Assembly (NCBI RefSeq): GCF_020532625.1
Contig: NZ_JAJAUY010000009.1
Coordinates: forward strand, 24,007-88,006
DNA: 64,000 nt
From: Streptomyces antimicrobicus
GTDB lineage: Bacteria > Actinomycetota > Actinomycetes > Streptomycetales > Streptomycetaceae
Direction: 5' to 3'
Shown here: one piece after another, positions 42,110 through 51,739 of the stretch
Layout of the letters: each line of letters opens with the position of its first letter
Position numbering within the stretch: the stretch's first letter is position 1
Position numbers and translations under genes: made by a program
Notes under the pieces: generated by a model
Database searches by the model: none
Seen by the model: the letters and a program-made list of their open reading frames with translations, nothing else
Told to the model about the DNA's origin: nothing

Positions 42110-43408
42110 AACGGTAGCGGGATACAGGGCAATGTCACCGCACCCTTGAGCCCACTTCGAGCCCGCCTCCACGCCACGGATTACCCCTGCCCCGAGGCTC
42201 AGGAAAACCACTGGAATTCCCCCGGATTCCCCCCGCCATGGAAGATGGAATTCCCCTGGAGTCAGAGCCTCCAGGCCCACCACGAAGCCCGAGGCCGGGA
42301 GCCATGGGGCGGGCACCGGCGGCGGAAAATCAAGAGGCCCCGGGAAGCCGAGGCAGCAGAAAGGCAGATACGTCCGGCCGAAATCCCAGCGTCGGACCGC
42401 CGGGGGACTGCGAGCCCCGAAGGCAAGGTCAAAACCGAGCACACCCATTCTCGATGACCGGCGAGCCGACGCAGCCACCGAAGCCGGCCCCGGAAACCGG
42501 GGCCCGAAGGCGAGAGCGAAGTCGTACCCGAGATCTAACGGCCGGGCACCAGAGCCCGAAAGCCGAGCCGGCGCCCATGGACGAAGCCGAACCGGGTACC
42601 CGACGACCGGCCCCGACGACCGGCCCCGACAGCCCCGCCCCGACAGCCCGTCACCAGGGCCCGAAAGCCAGATCCGAAGGCGTGGCCGAGGGCGGCGGCC
42701 TACGCCCGAGAGCCCGGACCGAGATCTCAGGGCAGTCCCCGCCCAACCCGGTCCCCGAAACCTCCGCACCGCCGAGGCCGACCCCGCCCCTCCCGCCATG
42801 CCCACCCCAGCCCGCACCCGCAGCCCGCAGCCGCAACCCGCTGCCCGCAGCCGCAACCCGCTGCCCGCTGCCCGCTGCCTGACCCTCGCCCTGGCTCCCA
42901 CCACGAGCTCACCCCAAGCCCGTACCAAGGCCTACACCGAAGCAACGCCCCCCACCCGCCCCCGGGCCGGTGTCCGGCCCTGGCCCGCCCCAGCTCCGCA
43001 CTCGGGCCGCACCCACGCCCGACCCCGCCTCCAGCCGGCCGGCACCCGAGCCCAGGCCCAGTCCGTTCCCGACCCCACCGCCCACCTCGGCTCGTCGGCA
43101 GCTCCGCGCCCCCCACCGGAGCCCTGCCCCAGACCCGAGCTCAGGCCCGTGCCCAGCCCCGGGCCGCTACCCGAGCCCAGGCCGGCGCCCACGCCGGCCC
43201 CCAGTCGGCACCTAGGCCAGAAGCCGAGCAAGAGGCGAAGCGCGAGGTCACACCAGAGTCCAGGCCAGAAGCCGAGCCGGAAGCGACGCGCGAGCTCCAG
43301 CCAGAGGTCAGGCCAGAAGCCGGGCCAGAGGCCGGGCCGGAAGCCGGGCCAGAGGCCACCCGCGGCCACGCCGGAACCCGAGCCAGCCCCCAGCCCCCAC
43401 ACCCGAGG
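42110..43408. other. 1.3-kb low-complexity stretch without a convincing gene
   Basis: Open frames here are arginine/proline- or glycine-rich shadows with no domain and no ribosome site. From about 43130 to 43400 the DNA is an imperfect tandem array of 12-15-bp units such as CCAGAAGCCGAG and CCAGAGGCCGGG. Codon usage does not favour any frame. It may be decayed sequence between two regulators. Confidence 0.6.
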
Positions 43409-44119
43409 TCACGCCAGCACTTGAGCCAGCCCCACCCCGGGCACCACCCCAGAACCAGAGCCGGCACCCACGCCGGAGGTCACGCCCGGGGCCACCCGGC
43501 CCCCGACCCGATACCCCCCGGCCCGCCCGGCGGGGACCAAACTCGGCAGCAGCAGCGTCCACAGCGCCGCCACCCTCCGCTGAAGCTCCCCGTACGGCAT
43601 CCCGGTACCCGCCAGCACCTCGATCCCGCACGCCGTCGCCGCGACCAGCGACTCGACGCTCTCCCAGCCGCCCCGCGCGGCCAGCACCTCACCCAGTTCC
43701 CCGGCGTCCCGCGCCTGCCGCAGCAGCGTCCCCACCGCCGACAGCCAGGCCGCGTAGAAGTCGGTCACCGGCGGCTGCTGTCCCGCGCACTCCTTGGTGA
43801 TCCGGAAGCTGGCCGGAATCGCCGGATCCTCGTGCAGCGTCCGCGCCAGCCAGTGCGTGGTGTCGATCAGCGTCTGCAACGGCGAGGCCCCGGCCTCCCG
43901 CAGCGCCCGTACCGACTCGTGCAGCAACGCGCACCCGCGCTGCTGCACCGCCTCGGCCAGCTCGTCCTTGGAGGCGAAGTGGAAGTACAGCGCCCCCTTC
44001 GTCACCCCGGCCGCCCCCGCGATGTCACCGAGCGTCGCGTGGGCGTATCCGTTGCGGTGGAACATCTCGGCCCCGGCGAAGACCAGCCGCCGCCGGGTCC
44101 GTTCCGACCTCTCCTGCAC
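43409..44119 (-). CDS. TetR-family gamma-butyrolactone receptor homologue (receptor 1)
   Basis: A 236-residue ArpA/ScbR-type repressor. The helix-turn-helix GDIAGAAGVTKGALYFHFASKDELAEAV (about 31-58) is the signature of this receptor subfamily. The ligand domain (about 60-200) includes the ATACGIEVLAGTGM segment, as in pseudo-receptors. The last 35 residues are a Gly/Val repeat. GTG 44119. It lies 41 bp downstream of SARP-3 and probably shares its promoter, so receptor and activator would be made together. Confidence 0.9.
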   Translation of the reverse strand: MQERSERTRRRLVFAGAEMFHRNGYAHATLGDIAGAAGVTKGALYFHFASKDELAEAVQQRGCALLHESVRALREAGASPLQTLIDTTHWLARTLHEDPAIPASFRITKECAGQQPPVTDFYAAWLSAVGTLLRQARDAGELGEVLAARGGWESVESLVAATACGIEVLAGTGMPYGELQRRVAALWTLLLPSLVPAGRAGGYRVGGRVAPGVTSGVGAGSGSGVVPGVGLAQVLA

Positions 44120-44160
44120 CGCGCCGTCTCCTCTCGCCTACCGCGTAAGGAAGGAGGCCG

Positions 44161-45141
44161 TCACACCCGGACGAGCCGCTCCCCACCGACGCCGCCGACA
44201 CCGACCCCGCCGACACCGGCACCGACGCCCACACCAGCACCGACACCGACGCCGACGCCGACACCACCGGCCTCCACCGCCGCCTCCGCCACGTTCTCCG
44301 GACCGGCCATCAGGATCGACCGCTGCAACCTCCGCAGCGCCGCCGACGGCTCCAGACCCAGCTCCCGTACGAGCGTCCCGCGCAGCCGCTGGTACACGTC
44401 CAGCGCCTCGCCCCGCCGGCCGGACCGGTGCAGCGCGAGCATGAACTGCCCGTGCAGGTTCTCGTGCGTGCGGTACCGGCTCGCGAGCACGGTGAGCTCC
44501 GCGAGCAGTTCACGGTGCCGCCCCAGCCGCAGGTCGGCCTCGATGCGCTGGTCGAGCGCGCACAGCCGGGTCTCCTCCAGCCGCCGCGTCTCCATCTCCA
44601 GCTGTACGCCGCCCTGTACGTCGGCGAACGCGGGCCCGGACCACAGCGCCAGCGCCTCGCGCAGCAGCCGCGCCGCGCCCGGGAAGTCCCCGGCGTCCAT
44701 CGCGCGGTAGCCCGTCCCGGCGAGCCGGTCGAACTCGCGGACGTCGCTCGTACCGCCGTTGCTGTTCAGCAGGTAGCCACCGGGCAGCGTGACGAGTACG
44801 TCCTTGGCGGTCCGAACGGCACCCCCGGCCCCGCCCCCCGAAGCCGCACCCGCTCCCGCGCCTGCGCCCTCGCTCCCGCTCCCGCCACGGCCGTCGTCCC
44901 GACCGGCCTCCAGCGCGGTGGCGATGAGGGCCCGCAGCTGGAGTACGTACGTCTGGAGGGTGGTCCGCGCACTGCGCGGCGGTTCACCGCCCCACAGCTC
45001 CTCTATGAGCGCCGAGACGGGTACGACCTGGTCGGCATGGAGGGCCAGCAGCGCCAGGACCTGTCGGGGCTTCGGAGCGGTGGGCGTGATGGAGACTCCG
45101 TTCTCCCGCACGGCCAGTGCGCCCAGTACATCGATGTCCAC
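44161..45141 (-). CDS. SARP-family transcriptional activator (SARP-3)
   Basis: A 326-residue SARP: winged helix (DIDVLGALAVRENGVSITPT ... VLALLALHADQVVPV, about 1-100, interrupted by a Gly/Ala insertion near residue 78-100) and BTAD domain (about 120-285), then a Gly/Val tail. GTG 45141. It is close in layout to SARP-2. A nested palindrome at 45214-45260 lies upstream, so repression by an ArpA-type receptor is very likely, as for srrY or tylS in other systems. Confidence 0.91.
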   Translation of the reverse strand: MDIDVLGALAVRENGVSITPTAPKPRQVLALLALHADQVVPVSALIEELWGGEPPRSARTTLQTYVLQLRALIATALEAGRDDGRGGSGSEGAGAGAGAASGGGAGGAVRTAKDVLVTLPGGYLLNSNGGTSDVREFDRLAGTGYRAMDAGDFPGAARLLREALALWSGPAFADVQGGVQLEMETRRLEETRLCALDQRIEADLRLGRHRELLAELTVLASRYRTHENLHGQFMLALHRSGRRGEALDVYQRLRGTLVRELGLEPSAALRRLQRSILMAGPENVAEAAVEAGGVGVGVGVGAGVGVGAGVGGVGVGGVGGERLVRV

Positions 45142-45213
45142 GCCGTACTCCCTCCCCCGGCTGGTGCCGGGAGACCCCAGTCATTGGATGAGTCGCAGGT
45201 TCAGGTTCAGTAG

Positions 45214-45260
45214 AAAACAGGACCGACGGTTTGTCAATATCAAACCGGTCGCGCTGTTTT
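45214..45260. promoter_or_regulatory. nested 47-bp dyad, candidate butyrolactone-receptor operator
   Basis: AAAACAG (45214-45220) pairs with CTGTTTT (45254-45260), and CGGTTTG (45227-45233) pairs with CAAACCG (45241-45247), with equal 6-bp spacers on both sides and a central TCAATAT. It is the AT-richest short stretch here and lies 73-119 bp upstream of the SARP-3 start. The inner CGGTTTG/CAAACCG arms recur at 46212 and 49271 in opposite orientation. Confidence 0.72.
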
Positions 45261-45421
45261 GCGGACCAGCGCGACCCCACCGTCACTCAAGAACCGTCCC
45301 TGACCAGGCAGTTACGACGGAGTCGACCCCGTCCCAAGGCCCCCGGAACCCCTAGACCCACCCTCGACGGAGACCACAGACCCCACCAACAGGAGGCCGA
45401 CGACCCCCCAAAAGAGACTGA

Positions 45422-46201
45422 TCAGTCTGATCCCACAGACCGGCAGAGCTCACCACACCCCACCCCGGCGCCCCGCTCGCCCCCCACACCCCCACCGGCT
45501 CCACCGGCTCCACCGGCTCCACCGGCGACAGCCTCCCCGCCCAACCCGCCCAGCGGGCCGACGCCCTCGGCCACGAGCCCCCCGAGCGTCGCGCGCGACG
45601 CGAGCCGCGGCAGCATCAACGTCCAGAACCGGGTGAGCGTGTGCGGCATGATCCACTCCCGCTCGACCGCGCCCAGCACCTGGAGGCCAACGGTCGAGGC
45701 GACGACCGCCCGCGCCGCGTCCTGCGGCGCGACGCCGTCCGCCAGCGCCCCTTCCCGCGCCGCGGCCCGCAGCACGTCCTCGACCCACACCCGCCACTGC
45801 CTGCGCAGGTCCACCCCGCTCTCGTGCCCGGCCTCCGCCGAGAGCCCGAAGCCGGCCCGTACGACGACGTCCCCGGCGAGCAGGGCCATCAGCGCGTGCG
45901 AGGAATCGACCAGCAACTGCAGCGAGTTGACCGGCCGCCCCGCGACCGCCTCCGCGCCCGCCGCGGCGGACCGCCGCCGGCCGACCGTCACCCGCCGCAC
46001 CGCCTCCGAGGCCTGGTCCTCCACGGCCCGCCCGAGCGCCGCCTTGCTCGCGAAGTGGAAGTGAAGCCCTCCGGTGCTCACACCGGCCCGTCTGCTGATC
46101 GCCGCGATCGACGCGGTGACGAACCCTTCCTCGGCGAACACCTCCGCGGCAGCACGGACGAGGGCCTCACGCGTGCGAGCGGCACGCTCTTGCTTGATCA
46201 T
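45422..46201 (-). CDS. TetR-family gamma-butyrolactone receptor homologue (receptor 2)
   Basis: A 259-residue repressor of the ArpA/BarA group. HTH: IAAISRRAGVSTGGLHFHFASKAALGRAV (about 30-58); S-T-G-G-L-H replaces the usual T-K-G-A-L-Y, a departure shared with some pseudo-receptors such as BarB- or ScbR2-like proteins. ATG 46201 has GGAG 6 bp upstream; the palindrome at 46212-46231 overlaps the leader, fitting autorepression. C-terminus is a Gly-rich tail. Confidence 0.9.
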   Translation of the reverse strand: MIKQERAARTREALVRAAAEVFAEEGFVTASIAAISRRAGVSTGGLHFHFASKAALGRAVEDQASEAVRRVTVGRRRSAAAGAEAVAGRPVNSLQLLVDSSHALMALLAGDVVVRAGFGLSAEAGHESGVDLRRQWRVWVEDVLRAAAREGALADGVAPQDAARAVVASTVGLQVLGAVEREWIMPHTLTRFWTLMLPRLASRATLGGLVAEGVGPLGGLGGEAVAGGAGGAGGAGGGVGGERGAGVGCGELCRSVGSD

Positions 46202-46211
46202 GAAGTCTCCA

Positions 46212-46231
46212 CAAACCGCCCTCGCGGTTTG
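46212..46231. promoter_or_regulatory. perfect palindrome CAAACCGC-N4-GCGGTTTG, candidate receptor operator
   Basis: Arms at 46212-46219 and 46224-46231 are perfect over 8 bp. It lies 11-30 bp upstream of the receptor 2 start codon, so bound protein would block its promoter or leader. Confidence 0.7.
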
Positions 46232-46612
46232 CCCAGCGGGGTACGAGATGGCGCGGTCACCGTCGACGGAACGGCTGGAGGCGGACTCGAATCCCGCCTG
46301 AGCCGGACGAACGGAGGGCGAACACACGGCAGACGGACGAAACGGACGAGACACACGACAGAACGAACAAGCCAAACGAACGACCAACCGGCCCCCGCCG
46401 CCAGGCGGGACGCCACGAGACCACTACCCGCAACACCCCGGCCCCGACCGCCCGCCATGAAGCGGACCGCCACGAACCAGCGGGGAACGGCAGCAGGCAG
46501 GCAGGCTCTCGGCAGCCGAGAGCCGAAAAGGCCACGCAGGGCCACGGAAGCCGCAGCCACCCAGCACCGCTCGGGCGGCACCGGACAGCCAAGACCTCAG
46601 GACCTCAGGACC
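46232..46612. other. intergenic region with low-complexity DNA
   Basis: About 380 bp between two receptor genes. The part 46320-46400 is a GACGAAACGGACGAG-rich purine stretch. No coding frame with a ribosome site or domain was found, and no further operator. Confidence 0.5.
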
Positions 46613-47413
46613 TCAAGACATCGCCGGCTCCGACCCAGCCCCCACCCCGGCCACGGAGCCCCCACCCACGGTCGAGGCCCCGCCCGGAGACACGGCGGGA
46701 GACCCACCGGAGGACCCACCCGGGGACCCACCCGGAGACTCACCCGAGGAGGCACCGGGCCCCCCGGAAGCAGCGGCCCCGGCCGCCATCTCCGCAGCCA
46801 CCCGCTCCCCCCGATCCGCGGCCATGTCGATCCGCGCCAGCACCGCCGGCGTCGCGATGCTCGGGTAAATGTGCTGGTAGACCCCCGCGACCCGGCTTTC
46901 GATGTCTTCCCGGTCGCTCAGCGTGTGGGAGTAGATCTGCGCCCCGGCCCAGCACGCGGACAGGATCCAGGCGGTCTCGTCCGGATCCACGTGCTGCAGC
47001 AGTTCCCCCTGCTCCTTCGCCTCGGCGAGCAGGCGCCGGGTGAACTCGATCCACCCCGGCACCGACCCGCCGCCGAAGATCTCCCGCATGCCGGGCCCGA
47101 GCGAGAGCCGGGCCCCGGCGCTGAGCATCGGCTCCCGCTTCATCCGGTACGCCAACACCATCGCGACGTCGACGAGTTCCTGCAGCTTGCTGGGTCTGCT
47201 CGGCACGCCGGCCTCGCCGAACTGCTCGTCGAGCACGCCCTGCGCCAGCTCCTGCTTGGAGGAGAAGTGGAAGTACAGGGCGCCCTTGGTGACGCCCGCC
47301 CGGGAAAGGATGTCCGCGATGGTGGCGGCGTCGTAGCCGCGCTCGTCGAAGACTGCGGCCGCCGCCTCCAAGATCGCGCGACGCGTACGGACCGCACGCT
47401 CCTGCCGTGCCAC
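46613..47413 (-). CDS. TetR-family gamma-butyrolactone receptor homologue (receptor 3)
   Basis: A 266-residue ArpA/ScbR-type repressor. HTH: IADILSRAGVTKGALYFHFSSKQELAQGV (about 31-59). The ligand domain holds WILSACWAGAQIYSHTLSDREDIESRV with the conserved Trp and YSHTLS elements of true butyrolactone receptors (ArpA Trp119 region), so this is the best candidate for the ligand-binding receptor. GTG or ATG at 47413 (MARQERAVRTRRAIL). A Gly/Ser/Pro tail of about 45 residues follows the fold. Confidence 0.91.
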   Translation of the reverse strand: MARQERAVRTRRAILEAAAAVFDERGYDAATIADILSRAGVTKGALYFHFSSKQELAQGVLDEQFGEAGVPSRPSKLQELVDVAMVLAYRMKREPMLSAGARLSLGPGMREIFGGGSVPGWIEFTRRLLAEAKEQGELLQHVDPDETAWILSACWAGAQIYSHTLSDREDIESRVAGVYQHIYPSIATPAVLARIDMAADRGERVAAEMAAGAAASGGPGASSGESPGGSPGGSSGGSPAVSPGGASTVGGGSVAGVGAGSEPAMS

Positions 47414-47635
47414 GGTGCCTCCGTTGCCTCCGTCGTGCTGGGGTCTGTCCGGCGGGATCCCTTACAGGATCCACCACCCCCCATGAAACCAACCAGAAGG
47501 TCCGTATTTTATCAAGCAGGCTACAAGCAATCCTTGATCACCCAGACGCCCGGAGGCCACAAGCCGGAGGCGAAGGACGAGGGCCACAAAGGAGAGCCCA
47601 GGACGAGGCACAAAACGGATGCCCCTGGAGGGAGA

Positions 47636-49156
47636 TCACGGCACAGAGCCCCCCAGCCGAACGGGCAACTCCCGCACCCCGTTAGAGATGAAGGACTCCA
47701 CCCGCCTCAGCTCCTCCCCCGGTTCCAGAGCCAGCGACAGCCCCGGGAACCGCCCGAAGAGCCGCCGCAGCGCCACCGCGCACTCCAGCCGCGCCAGCGT
47801 CGCACCGAGGCAGTGGTGCGTACCGAACCCGAACGACAGGTGGTCCCCCCGCGTCGGCCGCGTGACGTCGAACGTCCCCGCGTCCGGCCCGTGCACCGCG
47901 GGGTCCCGCCCCGCGGAGGCGAAGGACACCAGGATCGGATCCCCTCGCGGGATCACGACGACCGGCCGCCCCTCGTCCGTCTCCTCCCCCAGGACCTCGA
48001 CGTCCTCGACGGCGAACCGGAACAACGCGTACGAGGCCGGCGGCTCCAGCCGCAACGCCTCCTCCACCACGTCCTCCCAGGACGCGAGCCCGTCCCGCAC
48101 CAGGGCCGCCTGGCTGGGGTTGCGCAGCAGCTCGATGACGGCCGTACAGATCAGATTGACGGAGGTCTCGTACCCGGCGGTGAAGAGCAGGATGAGATTG
48201 TCGACCAGCTCCTTCTCACTGAGCGCCCCGCTCCCGGCGGCCCCGTTCCCGGCGGCCGCGCTCCCCGCGGCCCCGCTCTCCCCGGCCCCGCCCCCAGGGC
48301 TCCCCCCTGCCCTCTCCTCCCCCACATCCCGCGCGGCGATGAGCGCACTGGTCAGGTCATCAGCAGGGTGCTCCCGCCGGTACGCGACCAGGTCGGCCAT
48401 CGTGACGTACAGCAGCTCGGCGTTGGCCTGGGCGTCCTCGGCCGAGATCCCCGTGTCGAAGAAGCCCTTGATGATGCGGTGCAACGCCGCCCAGGACCGC
48501 TCGGGTATCCCGAACAGCTCGAAGACGATCCGCGTCGGCAGCTCGTGCGCGAACTCCGCGCGCAGATCCACCACCGCACCCGGCGGCCGGGCCGCCAGCC
48601 GGTCCAGCAGTTCGTCGGCGACCTGCTCGATGCGCGGTCGCATGGCGGCGACCCGGCGCGAGGTGAACGCCGTCGCCACCGGTCGGCGCAGCCGGGTGTG
48701 CTCGGGCCCGTAGGCGGTGATCATGTTCTGGACGGAGACCCAGATGGCCAGCGGCCATTCGGCGCCGACCTCGCCGTTGATCCAGGCCGGCCAGTGCCGG
48801 TACGCGTCCTTCGAGACCCGCGGATCGACCAGCAGCCGCCGGATGGCGTCGCGCCCGCTCACCACCCACGCCTGCACACCCCCGGGCAGCACGACCCGCA
48901 CCGCCGGCCCGCGCTCCCTCAGCAAGGCGGCCTCGGCATGGATGTCGGCCCCCGACGGATCGAGAACGTACGGACACCGAGCCCCGGCAGCCACAGCAGC
49001 AACCACATCGACATCGGCGGCGACATCGGCGGCGTCGGCGACATCGGCATGGGCATCGGCATCGAAGCCAGCCACGGCATCGAAGTCAGTCACGACATCG
49101 ATGCCCGTATCCGCATCAGCCGGTCGCTCCTGCGGAACCTGACGCGTCATCGGCAC
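47636..49156 (-). CDS. cytochrome P450
   Basis: A 506-residue P450. Heme motif FGFGTHHCLGATLAR with Cys449 as thiolate ligand; I-helix LLFTAGYETSVN; ExxR as EALRL. The N-terminal 55 residues are an Ala/Asp repeat with no membrane anchor, and a Gly/Ala insertion (about residues 255-280) interrupts the core. Starts at 49156 or 49150 are equivalent. It neighbours the second afsA gene; in S. rochei the P450 SrrO hydroxylates the butenolide signal, so a role in signal maturation is likely. A receptor-type operator lies 115 bp upstream. Confidence 0.9.
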   Translation of the reverse strand: MPMTRQVPQERPADADTGIDVVTDFDAVAGFDADAHADVADAADVAADVDVVAAVAAGARCPYVLDPSGADIHAEAALLRERGPAVRVVLPGGVQAWVVSGRDAIRRLLVDPRVSKDAYRHWPAWINGEVGAEWPLAIWVSVQNMITAYGPEHTRLRRPVATAFTSRRVAAMRPRIEQVADELLDRLAARPPGAVVDLRAEFAHELPTRIVFELFGIPERSWAALHRIIKGFFDTGISAEDAQANAELLYVTMADLVAYRREHPADDLTSALIAARDVGEERAGGSPGGGAGESGAAGSAAAGNGAAGSGALSEKELVDNLILLFTAGYETSVNLICTAVIELLRNPSQAALVRDGLASWEDVVEEALRLEPPASYALFRFAVEDVEVLGEETDEGRPVVVIPRGDPILVSFASAGRDPAVHGPDAGTFDVTRPTRGDHLSFGFGTHHCLGATLARLECAVALRRLFGRFPGLSLALEPGEELRRVESFISNGVRELPVRLGGSVP

Positions 49157-49270
49157 TCACTCCCCCACACGGTCGGCGGTACGGCGGAGGGGAGGCCGCC
49201 GCACCGGCCGCCCCAAGGAGGGAAGGCGGACGGCAACACGGCGCGAGGAACCCCCCACCCCCCGTATTTC

Positions 49271-49291
49271 CAAACCGCTCATCCGGTTTTG
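49271..49291. promoter_or_regulatory. CAAACCG-N6-CGGTTTTG, candidate receptor operator before the P450 gene
   Basis: CAAACCG (49271-49277) and CGGTTTTG (49284-49291) have the same 6-bp spacer as the perfect site at 46212. It stands 115-135 bp upstream of the P450 start, next to a CCGTATTTCC AT-richer patch that may be the promoter. Confidence 0.62.
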
Positions 49292-49483
49292 AAGGTCCCG
49301 GCGGCGGCCCCAAGTCTGGCATCCCCACCCAGCACGCGCCAGCATCGACGGGCCGCCGGACGGCCACTCGACGACGGCTCGAATTCCACTCTCCGAACGC
49401 CACAGTCCAACACCGCCCCGGACCGGGGCATATGACCGGAAGACAGGCTCTCACTTGGCGCAGAACCCCTCCCTCACCCCGAC

Positions 49484-49640
49484 CTTCCGACGACCGGAAG
49501 TTTGCTGGTGGGCCGTCCTCGGCGGCTCCCCGGAGCCCGCTCCCCGCCTATGAACGGGCACGCGGGCGACGCACACAAGCTCTTTGCATGCCTTGCAAAC
49601 AAAACCGGAGAGTACGTATCTTGCGTTGCGCATACGCAAC
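49484..49640. promoter_or_regulatory. two further dyads upstream of afsA-2
   Basis: CTTCCG-N5-CGGAAG at 49484-49500 and GTTGCG-CATA-CGCAAC at 49625-49640. The second is 39 bp before the afsA-2 start, in an AT-richer patch with GAGAGTACGTATCTTGCG that probably includes the promoter. Neither matches the CAAACCG motif, so other receptors in the island may recognise them. Confidence 0.5.
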
Positions 49641-49678
49641 CCCATCCCATCCGTCGAAACGGCTCTGTGGAGAGGTCC

Positions 49679-50755
49679 ATGACGATGCTGACGATCCCGA
49701 CGCCCGCGCCCACGCCCACCCGTACGCGGCCACTCCCCCTGCAGCGGACCCGAACGGCCGACGTGACCGGAACGGCCGGTGTGGCTGGAACGGCCGGCGT
49801 GACCGCAACCGCCGGCGTGACCGCAACCCCCGGCGTGACCGGAACCGCCGGAACGCCATGGACCCGCTGCAACGAAGCCCCCCGCCTGACCACCACCGTG
49901 CCAAGGGAGTACGTCCACCGCAGCTCGCTCGCCGAGGTGTTCCTCACCGGTTGCGACCGCCTCGACGACGACACGTTCCACCTCACCGGCCAGTGGCCCC
50001 GCGCCCACACCTTCTTCACGAGCGCCGACGGAACCAGCCACGACCCCGTCCAGGCCGGCGAGACCATCCGCCAGGCCGGCCTCTACCTCTGCCACGCCGT
50101 CTACGGCGTCCCGCTCGGCCACAACGTGCTGCTGTGGAGCCTGGACTTCAGCACCCGCCCCGACCGCCTCCGCATAGGCCGCAGCCCCAGCGACCTGGAG
50201 ATGATCGCCACCTGCACCGACTTCTCCTGGCGCGGCAGCCGCTTCTCGGGCTTCCTGGAGGTCGACATCCACCGCGGCGGCGAACTCGCCGCCACCGGCA
50301 CCGCCCGGTTCAGCTGCGTCGCTCCCGCCACCTACCGCAGACTGCGCGGCACCCGCGGCCAGATCGGCTCGACCCGCCCCCTCGACCGCCGGCCCCCCGT
50401 CCCTGCGGCCTCCGCCGGCCGCCTCCTCCCCTTCGACGTCGTCCTGTCCCCCGGCGACCGCCCCGGACGCTGGCTGCTGAGCCCCGACCTCGGCCACCCG
50501 ATCCTCTTCGAGCACGCCAACGACCACCACCCGGGCATGGTCCTGGTGGAAGCCGCCCGCCAGGCGGCCTGCGGCCTCCACCCCCCGGGCACCTTCTCCC
50601 CCACCGCCGTCTCCACGGAGTTCCACCACTACGCCGAACTGGACACCCCCTGCTGGATCGAAGCCACCCCCCTGAGCCCGACCCACGCAGAGGTGACAGG
50701 CCACCAGGAAGGCCGAACCATCTTCCGCTCAACAGTCACCGGCACCCACCCCTGA
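49679..50755 (+). CDS. AfsA-family butyrolactone/butenolide biosynthesis protein (AfsA-2)
   Basis: A 358-residue AfsA homologue. Hot-dog repeats: VPREYVHRSSLAEVFLTGCDRLDDDTFHLTGQWPRAHTFF (about 76-115) and the second LGHPILFEHANDHHPGMVLVEAARQAACG (about 275-303). The first 70 residues are an added tract of TAGV-like repeats encoded by tandem 15-bp units (about 49756-49850), which normal AfsA proteins lack. ATG 49679 follows GGAGAGG. With the P450, the SDR at 53143 and the epimerase it would form a butenolide/butyrolactone signal pathway. It shares domain layout with AfsA-1. Confidence 0.93.
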   Translation: MTMLTIPTPAPTPTRTRPLPLQRTRTADVTGTAGVAGTAGVTATAGVTATPGVTGTAGTPWTRCNEAPRLTTTVPREYVHRSSLAEVFLTGCDRLDDDTFHLTGQWPRAHTFFTSADGTSHDPVQAGETIRQAGLYLCHAVYGVPLGHNVLLWSLDFSTRPDRLRIGRSPSDLEMIATCTDFSWRGSRFSGFLEVDIHRGGELAATGTARFSCVAPATYRRLRGTRGQIGSTRPLDRRPPVPAASAGRLLPFDVVLSPGDRPGRWLLSPDLGHPILFEHANDHHPGMVLVEAARQAACGLHPPGTFSPTAVSTEFHHYAELDTPCWIEATPLSPTHAEVTGHQEGRTIFRSTVTGTHP

Positions 50756-51739
50756 CCACCCCCACCGGAAGCACACCCCGCCCCCCACCCCGCACAAACA
50801 CTCCGGCCCCCACCCCAACCGCCCCCACCACAAACACCCCGGCCCAGCCCCGCCCAGACCCCACCATCCGACCACCCCGACACCCCCACACCTCCACACC
50901 CCGACGCCCCGGCACCCCGGCACCCCGGCACCCGCCCCGGACTACGTCACGACGCGCTCCGACCCGCCCGCACACCACCCCGACCACCCCGACCACGCCC
51001 CCTCCAGGCAACCCCCGTCCCCACCCATCCGCACAACTGGCCCCACCCCACCGCACGCCCCGATCCCACCACCGACGCAGCCCTGCCGATGCGACCGCAC
51101 CACCCCGGGGCACATGGCACACCGCCCCGAGGCCCACCCGTACCGCCCGAACCACACGCCCGCCACCCACCCGCGCCCGAACCGACAGCGCCACCCCCGC
51201 ACGCCCCGCGCCTACGAACTGCACACCCCGGCACGCCCGACTGTCCGCCCGACTGCCCACTTCAGGCAGGAGAACCAACCAAGCCCGCCACCCCATGCGC
51301 CCCCACCAGCGCAACCGCGTCACGGCCACGCACTCACCGCACCAACCGACTGGGCCCCCTCCCGACCCGCTGCCAGCCAACCGAGTGCCCCACCCAGGAA
51401 CTCCGTACCCATCCGGCCGCACGACGGCCGCCCGACCGCCGACCCGCCGCCGCAACCGCGGCACCACCACGGACCCACCGCACAAACCGACTGGCCACGC
51501 CCGCACCCGTTGTCCCGTGGCTGCACCACCCCACCCGGACGGGGAGGCACCGCCCGACGGGGAGACGCGCCGCCCGACGGTAACGGCCGGCTTCCCACCA
51601 CCGGCCCAGAGCAGGGGCGGAGACGGGGACGGAGACGGGGACGGCCAGGGAGGCGAGGCGGAGGCCGAGGACCAGGACAAGGCAGAGGACGAGGACGAGC
51701 GATCGCCCCGCCCTCCGCCACCGACCGCAGGGCACGGCA
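50756..51739. other. 984-bp low-complexity intergenic stretch
   Basis: Between the convergent afsA-2 and epimerase-2 genes. It is extremely rich in CCCCAC and CCGGCAC units on the plus strand, including CACCCCGGCACCCCGGCACC near 50910. Long open frames exist on both strands but have no domain, ribosome site or consistent codon bias. I see no gene in it. Confidence 0.6.

Noticed and set aside
42238..43424. Plus-strand open frames between SARP-2 and receptor 1
   Set aside because: Composition is simple-repeat driven, no ribosome binding site, no domain; treated as noncoding.
49368..49385. TCGACGA and TCGAATT 11 bp apart upstream of afsA-2
   Set aside because: About 300 bp from the gene, only two copies and a common tetranucleotide core, so likely chance.
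45641..49435. A 1264-codon open frame on the plus strand across the receptor and P450 genes
   Set aside because: It runs antisense to three well-supported genes with recognisable domains, is arginine/proline-rich and has no motif or ribosome site.
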